Position numbers and translations under genes: made by a program. Below, in pieces: positions 34,314 to 45,834 of a stretch of DNA of 64,000 nt (the stretch's first letter is position 1; every line of letters begins with the position of its first letter). The DNA comes from Byssochlamys sp. IMV 00236 (taxonomy: Eukaryota > Ascomycota > Eurotiomycetes > Eurotiales > Thermoascaceae), in contig MSJH02000841.1 of the NCBI GenBank assembly GCA_001931875.2, positions 129,277 through 193,276 of the forward strand, written 5' to 3'. Below the pieces are notes generated by a model. That model searched no databases. It saw only the letters and a program-made list of their open reading frames with translations, and was not told the DNA's origin.

Positions 34314-35024
34314 CTAACCCAGGAGCACAGCCACAAGACCGGTCAAACCAGCCATGATTCCTGCATGCCACGCCCTCGAAGCCAGACTCACTCCACCGTT
34401 CGCATTCAAGGATGGGCTCGGAGACGACGAACTCTCTGCCGTGCTGGACGGCTGGACTATCGTAGTCGCTGTTGCGGTGCTGGTGATCGCGCCGCTAGTA
34501 GATGCTGCGGGTACGACCGAGGTGGCAGTTGATTTGAGCCCGGGGGTCGTTGTTGGAGAGGTAGTTTGGATGGTGAAGAGACCGGAAGACTCGCTGCTTG
34601 AAGGAGTAATTATCACGGTGCTGCTGCTGCTGGCAGTTGGGGAGGTAGGGTTTGTGGCGGAGGGAGAGGGCGAAGAAGTGGACCCCGAAGAGGACGAATC
34701 CGAAGTAGAGGACGATGAAGAAGAGTCCGAAGATGAAGCAGATTCGGATGCAGACGCAGACGTAGACGCAGTGGGCGATGAAGAACTCGTAGCCGTAGCC
34801 GTGCCAGTAGCTGTATTACTCGTAGCAGCACCAGTACCAGACGCACTGCCCGTCGCGACAATAGACGACCACCCAGACGGCAAGGGATCCGTCAAGGTAG
34901 GCAGAGCGAATCGCGAAGAATCAGCCGCAGAGTCTCGTTTCTGTTCAGCTTCGTATTCAGCGTATGCGACATTGCCGAGGCCGAGCAGGAGAGCCACGGC
35001 GGTGTAGGAGAGGTTGAGATGCAT
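34314..35024 (-). CDS. Ser/Thr-rich GPI-anchored cell-surface protein
   Basis: Single-exon protein of 236 residues. A clear signal peptide (MHLNLSYTAVALLLGLGNVAYA) is followed by a short N-terminal domain with FALPTLTDPLPSGWSSIV. A long Ser/Thr/Ala-rich stalk covers roughly residues 55-205, with SASASES and SSDSSSS runs, likely heavily O-mannosylated. The C-terminus has a small-residue patch (NANGG) then a hydrophobic tail ending GLVAVLLG, the arrangement of a GPI signal. No enzymatic domain is present. The ATG at 35024 is chosen over the one at 35102 because it places the signal peptide at the N-terminus. It is a probable cell-wall or plasma-membrane protein; its role is unknown. Confidence 0.82.
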   Translation of the reverse strand: MHLNLSYTAVALLLGLGNVAYAEYEAEQKRDSAADSSRFALPTLTDPLPSGWSSIVATGSASGTGAATSNTATGTATATSSSSPTASTSASASESASSSDSSSSSSTSDSSSSGSTSSPSPSATNPTSPTASSSSTVIITPSSSESSGLFTIQTTSPTTTPGLKSTATSVVPAASTSGAITSTATATTIVQPSSTAESSSSPSPSLNANGGVSLASRAWHAGIMAGLTGLVAVLLG

Positions 35025-36354
35025 TTGGGTGTAATCCTTTCTTGGGTCTTGATGATTGAGACAGATGATGCGAAATTCGAGAAGGTTGGAAAAGAAAGAC
35101 ACTGGTTTTTGATCTTTGTTGTATGTATTAGCTAGAGAACCAGCTGAGCTGAGTGAGGTGTTTGTTCTTTATTTATCTGCCTAGGTAGGTTGCCTCGCTC
35201 AGTCAGTCACACGACAGGATCTAAACATCACTCCACTTACTCACGTAGGTAGGACAGAATGCGTATGTATGTACCCACTAGTAACTAGCTGGCAAGCTGC
35301 GTTGTACTGCGCGTACTATGGTATTGGCTCCGGATACTTCCAGCTTGGCCTTCTGAGCAGTATAATAACATAGTCTCTCTTATAGGAAACAGAAGTAACT
35401 ACTCATCCACCCGTCCTATCCTGCAGGGTCTCCAACGCACATCTTAAAACATCGAGGGCGTTTCAACTGATGAAACAAATGTCACTGTCGATCCCACACA
35501 TAAGGTCTACAGATCGGGTAAAGATCGTGCAGTCGGCACGTCGGATAGACTGGTAATGGTGCAACAGAAGAGGCCAAGGCCGAGGCGGACTCGGGCTTTA
35601 GATTAAATGTGACTGTACTTACTACCGGGAAGATTTGATGCTATGTATGTTCATGTTGGCTTGTTCCAGAGATTATTCTGTTTCATAGTGAGAGTAATAA
35701 ATAAAGCCGTTTTGCAGTCCCAATTTGGAGTGTTTTTCTTTAATTTTAAACACTGGCCTATTATTAGGTACCTAGTCCGCCCAAAATATCATTTACTGGC
35801 CGTCCGCTGCTTATACCAAACTCCTCTTCTTTGTTCATCCTATAGCATAGCTTTTGGCTTCTATATTCCCTTGCTGACTTGTAGTCACCGGCTGGCGTCA
35901 TCCTTCTATCAGTGGTTAACGTCATTCATTGTCTCTGCTGCATTCCTTTCTGTTCAGATTCACTTATAAGGTGATCATGTTTCTTTCCTGTCAGATTCAC
36001 AGTAGGAGAATAAGATTTCGCATCTCCCTCTTCGGCCATAAAAAGCCTTCTCTGTCCCTTCTTCCTCATCTTCCTTTCTCCTCCTTGCACACACTGGGCC
36101 GGTTCTACCCCTGGCCCACTGTGCTGTCTTTTATATATCGTGAGGACTTTTACTTAGTTATGGTTTTCTTCTTCTATCTTTCCCGGACTATTGGGCTGTC
36201 AGAATCCTTCACAGAAGGTATTTTCTTAACCTTCTGGTTATAGTTAGCTAGCGTAAGTAACCGACGCACATCTTTATCCCTCCCACTTATCCTTGCCAAA
36301 TCCACTAGTTATTCTCTGCCAAGTGCTAACTAACTAACTTAGTATCGGCGAAGT
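35025..36354. other. Divergent intergenic region
   Basis: 1.3 kb between two divergent genes. The right half (35640-36240) is T-rich with long but non-protein-like frames. No gene or known motif is supported. Confidence 0.55.
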
Positions 36355-37261
36355 ATGGCGGCACCAATGCAAATCGACAGCGAGCTCTACGAGCAATACG
36401 ACAAGGAATGGGTAGCAAGAGCTTTATGGGATCCCGTCGAATACCAAAGGTAAGAAAGACCACATAGCGACCGCCTATCTAGGCATCATTATTTACTGAC
36501 AGGATGTATGTTTTTTTTTTTTTCTAGCTTCCGCAACAACCAGCTAAGAATTCAGCGTGCTGCTATAGAACAATTTCCGAATTCCGCGGCCCTTATCGCC
36601 GATTCACAAGACAGAATTAATTGGATCGAAAAACATACACCTGCAGGACCAGTGTATGTTTTGCTTTTTTTTTTTTTCCCTAGATTATTCTCGCATGGAA
36701 GAAGAATATTTCTCTATGCATTTTACATACATTACCCACAGGCATTGTGATCGATTAAGTACCTAACAAATAACATTATTTATTTATTTATTTATTGGTT
36801 TAGGTTTCCGCCGTCTGAACCGATAGGACTTACCCTACTGGCATATCATTGCATTGAGAGGCTGAAATATAGCCTGGCTCACATGCCATTCCTGAGTGAA
36901 TCGAAGAGAGTCAATATCAATGCGGTCATTCGTACTTACCGCAGCGGTTCCCTGATTCCCAAGCCGGGTGACATTACATACTGGTATGCTGGTATACAGA
37001 AAGAAGACCCGGGACCTCCAGGTCAGCGTGATGAAGCTCTTGCTCGGTGGACGAAGGAGCATGGGGAAGGGTCAATGTGGATTGAATCTGTAAGTGTTTT
37101 TTTTTTTTTTTTCCCTTCGTTGCCTCTCATTATGTGCCGTTGAAGAAAGGTACCTAACTAAATGATAAATTAACTAGGTCGTACCAATGCACAACTGTAG
37201 CCCACAAATGGCATCACTACCTAATCCTATCTATTTACCCACCGTTACCTCACGTACCTAA
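36355..37261 (+). CDS. Hypothetical protein, about 196 residues
   Basis: Four exons (36355-36449, 36528-36653, 36804-37089, 37178-37261) join in phase with consistent GT..AG borders; three introns carry poly-T tracts. The protein begins MAAPMQIDSELYEQYDKEW, continues with FRNNQLRIQRAAIEQFPNS, and has a central FPPSEPIGLTLLAYHCIERL. A later block is YRSGSLIPKPGDITYWYAG. There is no signal peptide, transmembrane helix or known catalytic motif. I do not recognise the family. The last exon is short and least certain; the protein could also end by reading into the third intron. Confidence 0.6.
36777..36796 (+). repeat. (TTTA)n microsatellite in an intron
   Basis: Five TTTA units close to the acceptor of the second intron of the 196-residue hypothetical gene. 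Confidence 0.8.
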
Positions 37262-37911
37262 TTTCAATTCGTGGCGACTCGGTACATTTCCCTATGGCCA
37301 AACAGACCTATAATTGAGCAACAGTGACCGGATCATCTCTACGGGCCCGGGTCCCGTACTCTGATGGCAAGGTAAGCCATCTGCTCCATATCTCTGAATA
37401 AGTTCGTCTATAAAGTTGGTAAACGAATGAGGGGGATACGTCATATGCACTTCGTGGCAGAATGCTGTAAGATGCCTGTCCCATTGGGACCTCTCTGGCT
37501 CAATTCGATGTGTTGTTTATTTTCGAGAGTATTCCCCTGTATTGCCTGTGGATGTTTAATTATTATTGGCCGATTTAATGATATATAATATCAGTTGTGC
37601 AATATAGCACGAGGCCGAGACTAGGATTTAGCATCATGAAGCGAGTCTGTTTCTTAGATCCAGTAATACATGATAAATAAAAATCGACGATATAGTACAG
37701 ACGTATCTATCCCCTCGGCATGCACACTTCTTCTCATGGAGGTCGCATGCATATCGGATGTTATACTCTCGTGCAATCACGATGGCATGTCTCGTTTGGG
37801 AGACGAGATTGATATCTCCCACGAAGCTTGAAAGTTCTCGCCTTGTGTCGACAATGATAACAAGTGCAAGGACTTTCAAAGCCGATGCCACATCTCATTC
37901 ATGGCATGAAT
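37262..37911. other. Convergent intergenic region
   Basis: 650 bases between two gene ends, with no coding signal. A perfect inverted repeat TACGGG...CCCGTA (37340-37358) around a CCCGGGT centre is present. Confidence 0.55.
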
Positions 37912-38956
37912 TTACTCTTTCCGGAGCGGCTTCACACCCTTGTGGATGGCCGCAATACCACAGCTGAGATTCTCATACCCAACGCCCGGGATCAGGAAAC
38001 CAGCCTTCTGAATCATGCCGCGGAACTCCTCCTGGCTCGGGAACCTCTCGATACTCTCCACCAAATACTGGTAACTGGCCCTATCACCCGCGACAATCTG
38101 TCCGATCATAGGAATCGCACTGAAGCTCCATCGCTTGTAGACCTCATTAAACAGGCTGTTTTCAACCTTGCTGAACTCCATACACGCAAACACACCACCG
38201 GGCTTCAGCACCCGGAACGCCTCATTCAGTGCGGCCTGCTTATCGGTAAAGTTACGAATGCCAAACGCGACCGTGTACAGATCGACCGAGTTGTCCGGAA
38301 TGTCCGGCATCTTCTCCGCGTTGGCCTGCCGGAACGATAGTCTATCGGTGTTGTAGTAAGGCGTCTCGATGCTGCGCTTCTTGCCCTCCGCCAACATGTC
38401 CTTATTGATATCCGCGACTGTGACTCGTGTCTTGTGGTCGTTGTTGATTTTAGTAGCGTGATCAAGCATGCGGAATGCGATGTCGCCGGTCCCGCCGGCG
38501 ATGTCGAGGATATTCCATCCTTTCTCGGTCTCATTCAGACGTGAAGGGATCGATGAGCCCGGGTTTAGGGATTGGACAAAGTGATCTTTCCACAGACGGT
38601 GGATGCCAAGGGACATGAGGTCGTTCATTGTGTCGTAGGACGCTGCGACAGAGCTGAATACCGCTCCAACTTTTTTTCACGGAGTGTTAGCACCCAACTT
38701 CGCAGCAGGCCATTGAGCCAATCCATGACGAAAGATAAGTTAAAGATCTAGAGAAAAACCCACCTAACGTCTCCTTTTGAGCCTCTGGGACCGTCTCGAA
38801 TCCGAAATGCGTCATGCGGCCATTGGCGTCGGTCTTGGGCGTCTGCTCCTGTCTGGCGCGTACGGAACATGAAAAGCAGCGGAAGGAGCTTCGGGGGGCG
38901 ACGCTGCTTCGTCTGGCACCCTGCTGGATGCTCCTCCAGAGAGATTTGGAGGACAT
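37912..38956 (-). CDS. coq5: COQ5, 2-methoxy-6-polyprenyl-1,4-benzoquinol C-methyltransferase, mitochondrial
   Basis: Performs the C-methylation step of ubiquinone biosynthesis on the matrix side of the inner membrane. Exons 38764-38956 and 37912-38669 give 316 residues. The presequence MSSKSLWRSIQQGARRS is Arg/Ser-rich. The UbiE/COQ5 signature starts at VGAVFSSVAASYDTMNDLMS, produced exactly by the splice. The SAM-binding motif I is LDIAGGTGDIAF, and the later family block is VDLYTVAFGIRNFTD and RVLKPGGVF. C-terminal PGVGYENLSCGIAAIHKG is also typical. The intron is about 94 bp. Identity is secure. Confidence 0.95.
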
Positions 38957-39773
38957 TGTGACTGTATGAGATTTCGTGCAAGGGAAAGATGGGCGACTGC
39001 GGAGGTGAAGTTGGAGGTTCGTATGCGTATGCAGACGTTGCGGAGCTCTCGTTTTCTGCCGGAAAGTCCGAGCTTCTCATTCGTCGGGAAGTTGTCAGGT
39101 ACGAGACAGCTCAACATTGCACGGAACAAGGAAGTACAGTACATGCTAAAATTGTTGTATGCTGCGGTGGATTTTCATCGAATCTAATAACGTTTATTCC
39201 TGTTCTGGACCATAAGTCTCGCGAAATCCCACTGCAGGCCTTCTTTCGATATCAATTACTATGGTCTATATTACGCCTCTGGTCATTGTAGTTTAAATAT
39301 ACGCATACGAGAAGTCGGAAGTGATGTTAATAGTTGTCAGAGTTATTTTATCAGTGGTTCCCTCCACCAATAAATTAGAATTCACAATTGACTGCTGCAA
39401 TCATAGCTTCTAAATAGGTATATCCTACAATGGATGCTCTGACAGATAAACAGAGCTCAAGGTCAGTCCTACATCCAGTTTGCGTAAGCTTTCCCAGACC
39501 ACCACCCAAATTTGGAATTTGGTAGATGCCCAAATAGTTGGCAACATTTAATGCAGTCAAAATACTTTCTTTCGCCGATAATATATACGTAGCACCCGTG
39601 GCATCGTGCCGTATTGAATGTGAACTTGAAATCAACAAACACTCGAGGTCCTCAAGGTATGGACACGAGATAAACATGATGGGGGAGGAATAAAATAAAG
39701 GAAAATCCAGGAAAGTAGAACAGCCGTGAAAGTCGTGATAAATCGTTAAAAAGGAAACATTGAATGTGGACTC
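38957..39773. other. Intergenic region
   Basis: 817 bases between the COQ5 start and the end of the isomerase-like gene, both on the minus strand. A 100-codon frame on the minus strand (39375-39677) lacks any recognisable feature and probably lies in non-coding sequence. No other signal is seen. Confidence 0.5.
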
Positions 39774-41224
39774 TCAGTTGTTGTCGTTGAACACCTGCTC
39801 TGGCTCGAAAACAGCAACGACATCATTGTCGGCGTTCAGCAAACCGACAACAGAGACGTTGGAGCCTGCTCTCGTCGCATCTGACACCGACTGTCGCACA
39901 TCGTCAAGCATACTAGATGCAGACACAAACAACCAATCCTTCTGTTCTACGGCCAGCGGCTCAGAGACGTCTGAGACATTCATATCCACGCTACTGCGGA
40001 CGGACAGAGAGCGGACGCGGCTGGGAGGGATGATTTCTGTAGGCGACAACTTGACCCAGGATTTCGCCGTAGGGTTCTGGATCGCCGTGAGAAGAATATC
40101 CAAGATTCGCACGTCACTGACCGAGGAAACAGTGGGAATGCTTGGGAGTGCAACTGCAATGTCGGATACCAATGGCCCACATTTATTGTCAGAACCTGTG
40201 ATACCTACTATCGGCTCTTGCTCTAGAGACTTCGCCCGGAGATAGTCCGATGGCACAGAAGTGGGCGATACCGATGGGGCTGATGTTGGCATCGAAATAG
40301 GCGTCGGCGGCGAAAGAGCAGCACCGATGGCGCCGCCTGGATGAAAACTCTTGAAAACCTCTGCGGGTCCTTTTCCCGGAAGAGGATGGAGCTTTCGCGC
40401 TGTGGCTATTGCCAGTGCATCCCCAAGCGCCAGTGCTACTGTGGTGGACGAGGTCGGAGCGCACACTCCAAATGAGCTCTCCTCATCCTCATGTATAGGA
40501 GCTGGCAGAAGGATCCCCATTTCTGGACGTTGGAATGATAGCAAGGGACAGATAGAAGGATCCATATGAGATGTCATAGCGATCACAGGTACCGTCGATG
40601 GAATATGAGGGAGGAGAAGGAGGAGTTCTGGGGTCTTGCCAGAAAACGATATCAGAAGCAGAGTATCGTTCTGTTGAAGATAGGTCAGTAACCGGCTCGG
40701 TCGATGCAGACTTCGCAGTACAGTCGCAAAAAGAGCAAAGCACTTACCGGTCGAATCATCCCTAGGTCTCCATGTAGGGCTTCCGTTGGATGTAAGAATG
40801 TACTGTATATGCCCATGCTGTTCATCGTCGCCTCCAACTTCCTCCCAATCTTTCCACTTTTGCCCACACCGCATACCACCAATTTCCCGCCTTGCTTTAT
40901 TGTTCTGACAATTTGGTTGACTGCACGAGCCATGTTCTCCTGAGCCAATCTGTCTGTTTGGTAGATGCATTCCAGATTTGCCAGGGCAGCTTTTTCTGTG
41001 GCGATTACATGGATCGCAGTGACCACCGCTGCAGCGTCGTCGTTTGTTCGTAGTTGAGGATCCTCCGGCTCCGGTGGAGTCATCATGAGAGGAGGCATGG
41101 CATCTGGTAACGAGCAAATCGAAGAGATCGAAGGGGACACTGGGGTTATCGGCTGCTTGTTGGCTGCCATCGCGATAAAAGCCATGCTCGCCGCTGTGGC
41201 CGTGATAATCGGCAAACAGGCCAC
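39774..41224 (-). CDS. SIS-domain sugar-phosphate isomerase, KpsF/GutQ-like
   Basis: 457 residues in exons 40748-41224 and 39774-40670. The SIS domain reads VVCGVGKSGKIGRKLEATM, then PTEALHGDLGMIRP, and across the splice NDTLLLISFSGKTPELL; FHPGGAIGAAL closes the domain. These are close to bacterial arabinose-5-phosphate isomerases. Those proteins carry two CBS domains; here the C-terminal 180 residues are Ser/Pro-rich and only faintly CBS-like (ending VVGLLNADNDVVAVFEPEQV). Fungi make no Kdo lipopolysaccharide, so the bacterial role cannot apply and the substrate is open. The N-terminus has no convincing targeting signal, though MACLPIITATAASMAF is hydrophobic. Confidence 0.83.
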
Positions 41225-42837
41225 GCCCGGAGGGTCAGTGGAAAGACGAAGGCCTTATTGCCCTCGTTAGATGCTCTAGGATAATTATTTCCGAAAAAAA
41301 GGATCCAAGAGAGCTGGGGATACCAAGCTGAAGAGTGCGGAGGGGCGGCCAAGGCCGGAAATCGCTATACGCCCATCCCGATGGTGGTTGTGATTGATAA
41401 CGGCCCCTGGAATGAAACACAGCCCCACACTGGGGATAAGAAAGTAGTAGTACGATAATGAGCGGAACAAAGGAGAGAAGAATAGTTAACTAACAGTCCG
41501 TTTGAGCTGGACGATAATCATAATCAATTTCGCGTGCAACAATCTCGCCAATTGGGGCGAATGGAGGGGGAGGGGCAATCCGGCAAAACGATTCGCTGCC
41601 CTCGGCTGCTGGACTTGGCGGGCAAAGAGAAGAGAAAGGATTGTTATTATTATGGCTGATCACATCATCGCCGTGGTGAATTTCGAGATTTCCCGTAATC
41701 CACCAACACCAAAAGATGAAGCGTAGAGGGCAAATAGATACGGAGTAATGTATATGCATTATGCCAAAATATGGTATACGTACTTGCAACTGCATGCTGG
41801 ATGCACAAGTGCGAATCCTCTCAGCCTTCGATCCACTGCGGGGTTTGCATACCAGATCAGTCGAGATCGTAACTTATCGTCGTTCTTCTTACCGCTCAGG
41901 GAGATTTCGGCCTCTGATTAGCCTGACTTGTGCACCATCGTCAGTCAGTTCCAATAAATTCGTATACAGGCTCATGAAGGTATGTCTATCCAGAGAATGA
42001 CTGGTTGAACATGCCATCGGCAACGCTTTGGGGAACAGATTATCGCATGTTTGCCACAGCTCGACTAACCTGCACATTTCTCCAATAACATTAGGCGGTC
42101 GCTGTCGAACCGTCTCCTATGTAGTTGCACTAGATACAGGTCAAATTATTCCATCTGTGTTCAGGTGAACTCAAGACCAAAACCAGGCTGATGTCCAAAA
42201 TTCAATCCGATCCACTAATCTAGGTGCAATATGCGCCACTCTTCCGTATCCAAGACACTTTTCGTAGCACCAAGCTTTCTTCGTCTGTAAGGAAACGAGG
42301 AATATATGTACAAAGGGTATCCAACGTTGCAAATCATAAAAACACTCTGTGTACGGCCGAACCGTTCCTCGTAGCGCTTGAGGCGCCGCGGGCAGCCGCC
42401 CGCACAGACACGTAAAACAAGTTGAAACAAGTCTCCCTGACAGGCAGCAATATCTAATGGTAAGGCCGCCCTCGTGTTAAGAAGATACGACGAAACAGAT
42501 CAATCGCCCTCGGTCAGCAACGCATGACGGGGAACCTATCGTGCTTAGAAGTCTGCCACACAGCAGCGCTCCTGTGAGGTCGATAGTCGATGAAACTCCC
42601 GGGAAAACACGAATTATCGTCGCTCATGACAGGCCTCCTGTTTTGCATGTGTACGATGTCGACAGTTAGATGATGATGATAATCTTGACGCAGGGTTGGC
42701 AGTGGTGTTGCAGTTTCATGGTATCAATGTAAGACTCGACCAGGGTAGCTGTTGAGTCTCCGTATCGTCTCTTGTTGAAGTTCCTAGGCTCACTCCCTCT
42801 AGGCCGAAAGTACTCCAGGGAATGGTGCCCTCGAAAT
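41225..42837. other. Intergenic region
   Basis: 1.6 kb between two minus-strand genes. No gene is supported. A GC-rich hairpin GCGGGC-AGCC-GCCCGC lies at about 42389-42404. The left part holds the isomerase promoter and the right part the 3' UTR of the adenylyltransferase. Confidence 0.5.
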
Positions 42838-43843
42838 TCAATCCGAGCTCACGACTTGTTTGCCCTTGCCCTTGTCATTTGTCTTGGTACCGGCCGCTCC
42901 GTCGTCCTCGTAGAGATGGTGTTGCTCGATATAGTGGATGACAGGAACCGGGATAAGGTAACGCACGCTCATCTCTCGTCTCAAGAATAGACGGATCTTA
43001 GTGCTGCTGACGTCATTCTGGATGAGCTGCTGAATCACATAGATGTTATCCTTCCACGGCTGCAAGCTCGCAAGCGCCTCATCGATGTCTGTGCCGCTGC
43101 GCTCGACGATGAAAGACTAGAAAGAAGATCAGCCAGGTCGCATATGCTGCTGGATAGGATCGCACGCACTCCATATTTACCCAGGATGTGGTCAAGATCC
43201 TTCTCACTCCACACACCAGGAGTCGACATGGTGTGAATCAAATCCGCACCCGCCAGAAGGGCCACGCGGACCGGCTTGCGCGTCCCATTTCCGGTGTCAA
43301 TGCCCTTCCGCACCGTGTTTATCTCGTAGTCAAAATGATCCAGGACAATAGCGGTAGGCTGATATTCCTTCTGCATCGGCTCCCACGGATCCACCATTAG
43401 CCAGTCGGACGTCTGCTCGACCGCCAGTTGGCACATGGCGATGCTGTTCACAATTTCTCAGTAGCTGTCTCTAATCAAACTAACAACGATGCGCCCTACC
43501 GATGCTCTGCGCTAGCCAGACCAGCCTTACGATAGGCGTCGGACACAGGGGACAGATAGCCCCCGATCAGCTCGAAGTCCGTGCTGAACTTGACGTAATC
43601 GGACGCCATCTCGAACATCCGCAAGTGTAGGTAGGTAATGGGGGAGAATGAACCACACGCAACCAGGAGGAGTGGTGTTTTCTCTGGATCATCCATCACC
43701 TTCTTCAGGCGCTGCTCGGGGAAGGCGTAGTCCTCCATTGGTGCTGGGGGGAGAGATGGTGGCACCTGGTGCACGTCGTCACTCTTCTCTCCGGTCGTCG
43801 CCATGGCCGCGGATGAATGTGAATCTGGTCTCAGGAGGCTCAT
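42838..43843 (-). CDS. nma1: Nicotinamide/nicotinate mononucleotide adenylyltransferase (NMNAT)
   Basis: Transfers AMP from ATP to NMN or NaMN in NAD synthesis. Exons 43500-43843, 43170-43443 and 42838-43116 give 298 residues. The nucleotidyl-transferase motif is CGSFSPITYLHLRMFEM, with the second motif NDVSSTKIRLFLRR near the C-terminus; both are complete. WLMVDPWEPMQKEY and LLAGADLIHTMSTPGVW are further eukaryotic NMNAT blocks. The tail is Lys/Gly-rich (KTNDKGKGKQ). An in-frame ATG at 43802-43804 in a better start context (GGCCATGG) could be the true start, removing 13 residues. The protein is probably nuclear/cytosolic, as in yeast Nma1/Nma2. Identity is secure. Confidence 0.93.
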
Positions 43844-44540
43844 CCGCTGGATGCCTCGATGGGTTTATTTAAGGCCGGTCTTGACCGGAACCAGAGGAGC
43901 GGTGGACGGATGTAGTCGGGGGAAGACTTGGAGTGAGGGGGAGGAGGAGAATGAAGCGGAGCCGCCTAGACGAGACGACGGAGTGGGTTGTATGTAATAT
44001 GGGCAGGTCGTCCAAAGGGCTCGAGAGATGGGGAGACAAGATTGAAGTTAGAGTACCCCAACAGCAGCGAGATAGGGTTAAAAAGGATAAAGAAGGAGTC
44101 CCAATGCCAGTCACTTCCTGCTGCACCCCGAGGTTACTGGCGACGGCTTAAAAAAAGCACTTGGTCGTCTTCCCCAAGTGGAGGGGAGCGTACACTAAGC
44201 AGCTGTCGGTCACCGAAGAATGCCAGGCGCGGGGCGCTAAAAGAAGCTTGCGAGCACGCGAGCGGGGGAAGACCGGTAGAGAAAACGCTGACAGATCAAG
44301 TCACGGCATGAGCAAGTTGCTGTTGATGGATGGATCTTGTTGAATTTAACAAAAGAAAGTGTAGAGGGGAGAGAGAGCGGGAGAGACAGAGAATCGATGG
44401 GCACAGCCTTGAATTAGTAAGAGAGTCTGGGAGGCAAAAGCAACGGACGTTAGAGAAGAAGATCCATTACGCGGGGACGATCCGATGCGGCAACCGATAA
44501 GGCAGCATTCGGACATGAGAACCCGTGGGATCAGAACAGC

Positions 44541-44573
<33 letters not shown>
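44541..44573 (+). repeat. (TAT)11 trinucleotide microsatellite
   Basis: Eleven uninterrupted TAT/ATT units in the UFD4-NMNAT intergenic region. It may be length-variable between strains. Confidence 0.95.
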
Positions 44574-44574
<1 letters not shown>

Positions 44575-45553
44575 GAGTAGATGGTAATATTCCAAGGTTA
44601 TTATTGCGCTTGTTAAGCTTCATAGGTCAATTCTAGCGGTCTTGGTCTAATGCACCTTGGTGGAAGCCTGTACCATACTTAAGTATCTATGAACTTAGCG
44701 GCGTAGCCATCAAGGCTCCAGGCTGGAAGAAATACGTACTTAGTTATCTCTACTTAATTAACTAGTTAGTTATTTCCGTCAACTCTGGCTAAGAAATACA
44801 ACAGCATTAGTTATTAGTTACTCCTCTGCTGTCCTTCCAGCCTAAAGGCCCATCGGGAGGGTCAAGAATCTCCCAAGTACTGTACTTAAATGATCTCAGA
44901 CGGCATACTTAGATACTCCGTAAGTAATTGCAGTAGAATGCCGTCAGGATTCAGTGTAAGCAGCCATGCAGGACGGGAAGGCCATTACTCCCTTTGTAGA
45001 ACTACACAGCGCCCGAATCTCGATGGAATCTTGAAGGTCCTCGTCGATTTCCGTCTCCGTCCATGTCCAGGGCGGTGGAGGAGAAGGTTGGTGCGGTGCG
45101 TTGTTCGCTGCGCTCTCGCCGTCTCGCGGTCTCCGAACTTCAGCAGACGAATCACTCGAATCACAAACGGGCTCAACGTCGCCCAACGTCCATCGTTGCC
45201 AACACCTTCTTCACTCCATCTCGATCCGGATCCTCGACCATCTCCCTCATCGCTTTTCTGCCTCTAGCTGAAAGCCGCCGATTCTTACGCCTGATCCTAA
45301 AGTAGTGCTCACCTTCTCGCTACTCAGCCAACCAGCTGCGGATGGCGAGTTGACGGTGACGACCGAGCGAGCACATCGATCGAGCTCCTCCCAGACAAAC
45401 TTATGGCCAGACGAACGGCCACTCTTGATCACCAGGACCCTCTCGAGGACTTTTCCACCATCTCTCCCCCGTCGACCTCTACTGTATCGACTGTCTCTAC
45501 TGGAGCTTCCGCCACCTCTTCTTCACTGAGGTACTGCTGCCCGTCCATCTCCT

Positions 45554-45576
45554 ATTGATTGATTGATTGATTGATC
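45554..45576 (+). repeat. (GATT)n microsatellite in the UFD4 upstream region
   Basis: About five GATT units shortly before the UFD4 coding start, probably in or near its 5' UTR. Confidence 0.85.
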
Positions 45577-45834
45577 GATGCATTGCTCTTTGACCGCCAT
45601 CCTCGTCGTCAACCCGTTTATCTCTTGTTGACCCTGGCACCGACTCAGGTGAACGGTATTTCCTACATCTGGCTGCTTCAGTTCCGCAGTGGTGACGGCA
45701 TTACTGTTGTTCCTGATCCTATCTGCATACTCGTCATCTATTATCGCCCACCAGACTGCCCCTCTCCGCCATCTCTTGCTCGTCTTTTCTCGCACCACCA
45801 CCACCGCCCGTTCTCTGTCGGAAACCACTTGCTT

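Larger units (their letters stand above)
43844..45834. other. Divergent intergenic region
   Basis: 2 kb between NMNAT and UFD4 starts. It holds an (ATT)n microsatellite at 44541-44573 and a (GATT)n run at about 45554-45576. Frames on the + strand from 44890 onward are Ser/Arg/Pro-rich and look like leader or noise. The UFD4 promoter and 5' UTR should be in the right third. Confidence 0.55.

Noticed and set aside
34354..35007. 217-codon + strand frame opposite the GPI protein
   Set aside because: It is the shadow of a Ser-codon-rich gene, giving an artificial acidic/Val-rich sequence. The minus strand has signal peptide and GPI tail.
35643..36243. T-rich + strand frames that look like membrane proteins
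   Set aside because: The Phe/Leu/Ser richness follows from T-rich DNA; there is no start context and no splice signals.
39375..39677. 100-codon minus-strand frame between COQ5 and the isomerase gene
   Set aside because: No family resemblance and no promoter-like features; likely chance or 3' UTR.
44890..45540. 125-codon and other + strand frames before UFD4
   Set aside because: Arg/Ser/Pro-rich without conserved features; more likely promoter or 5' leader.
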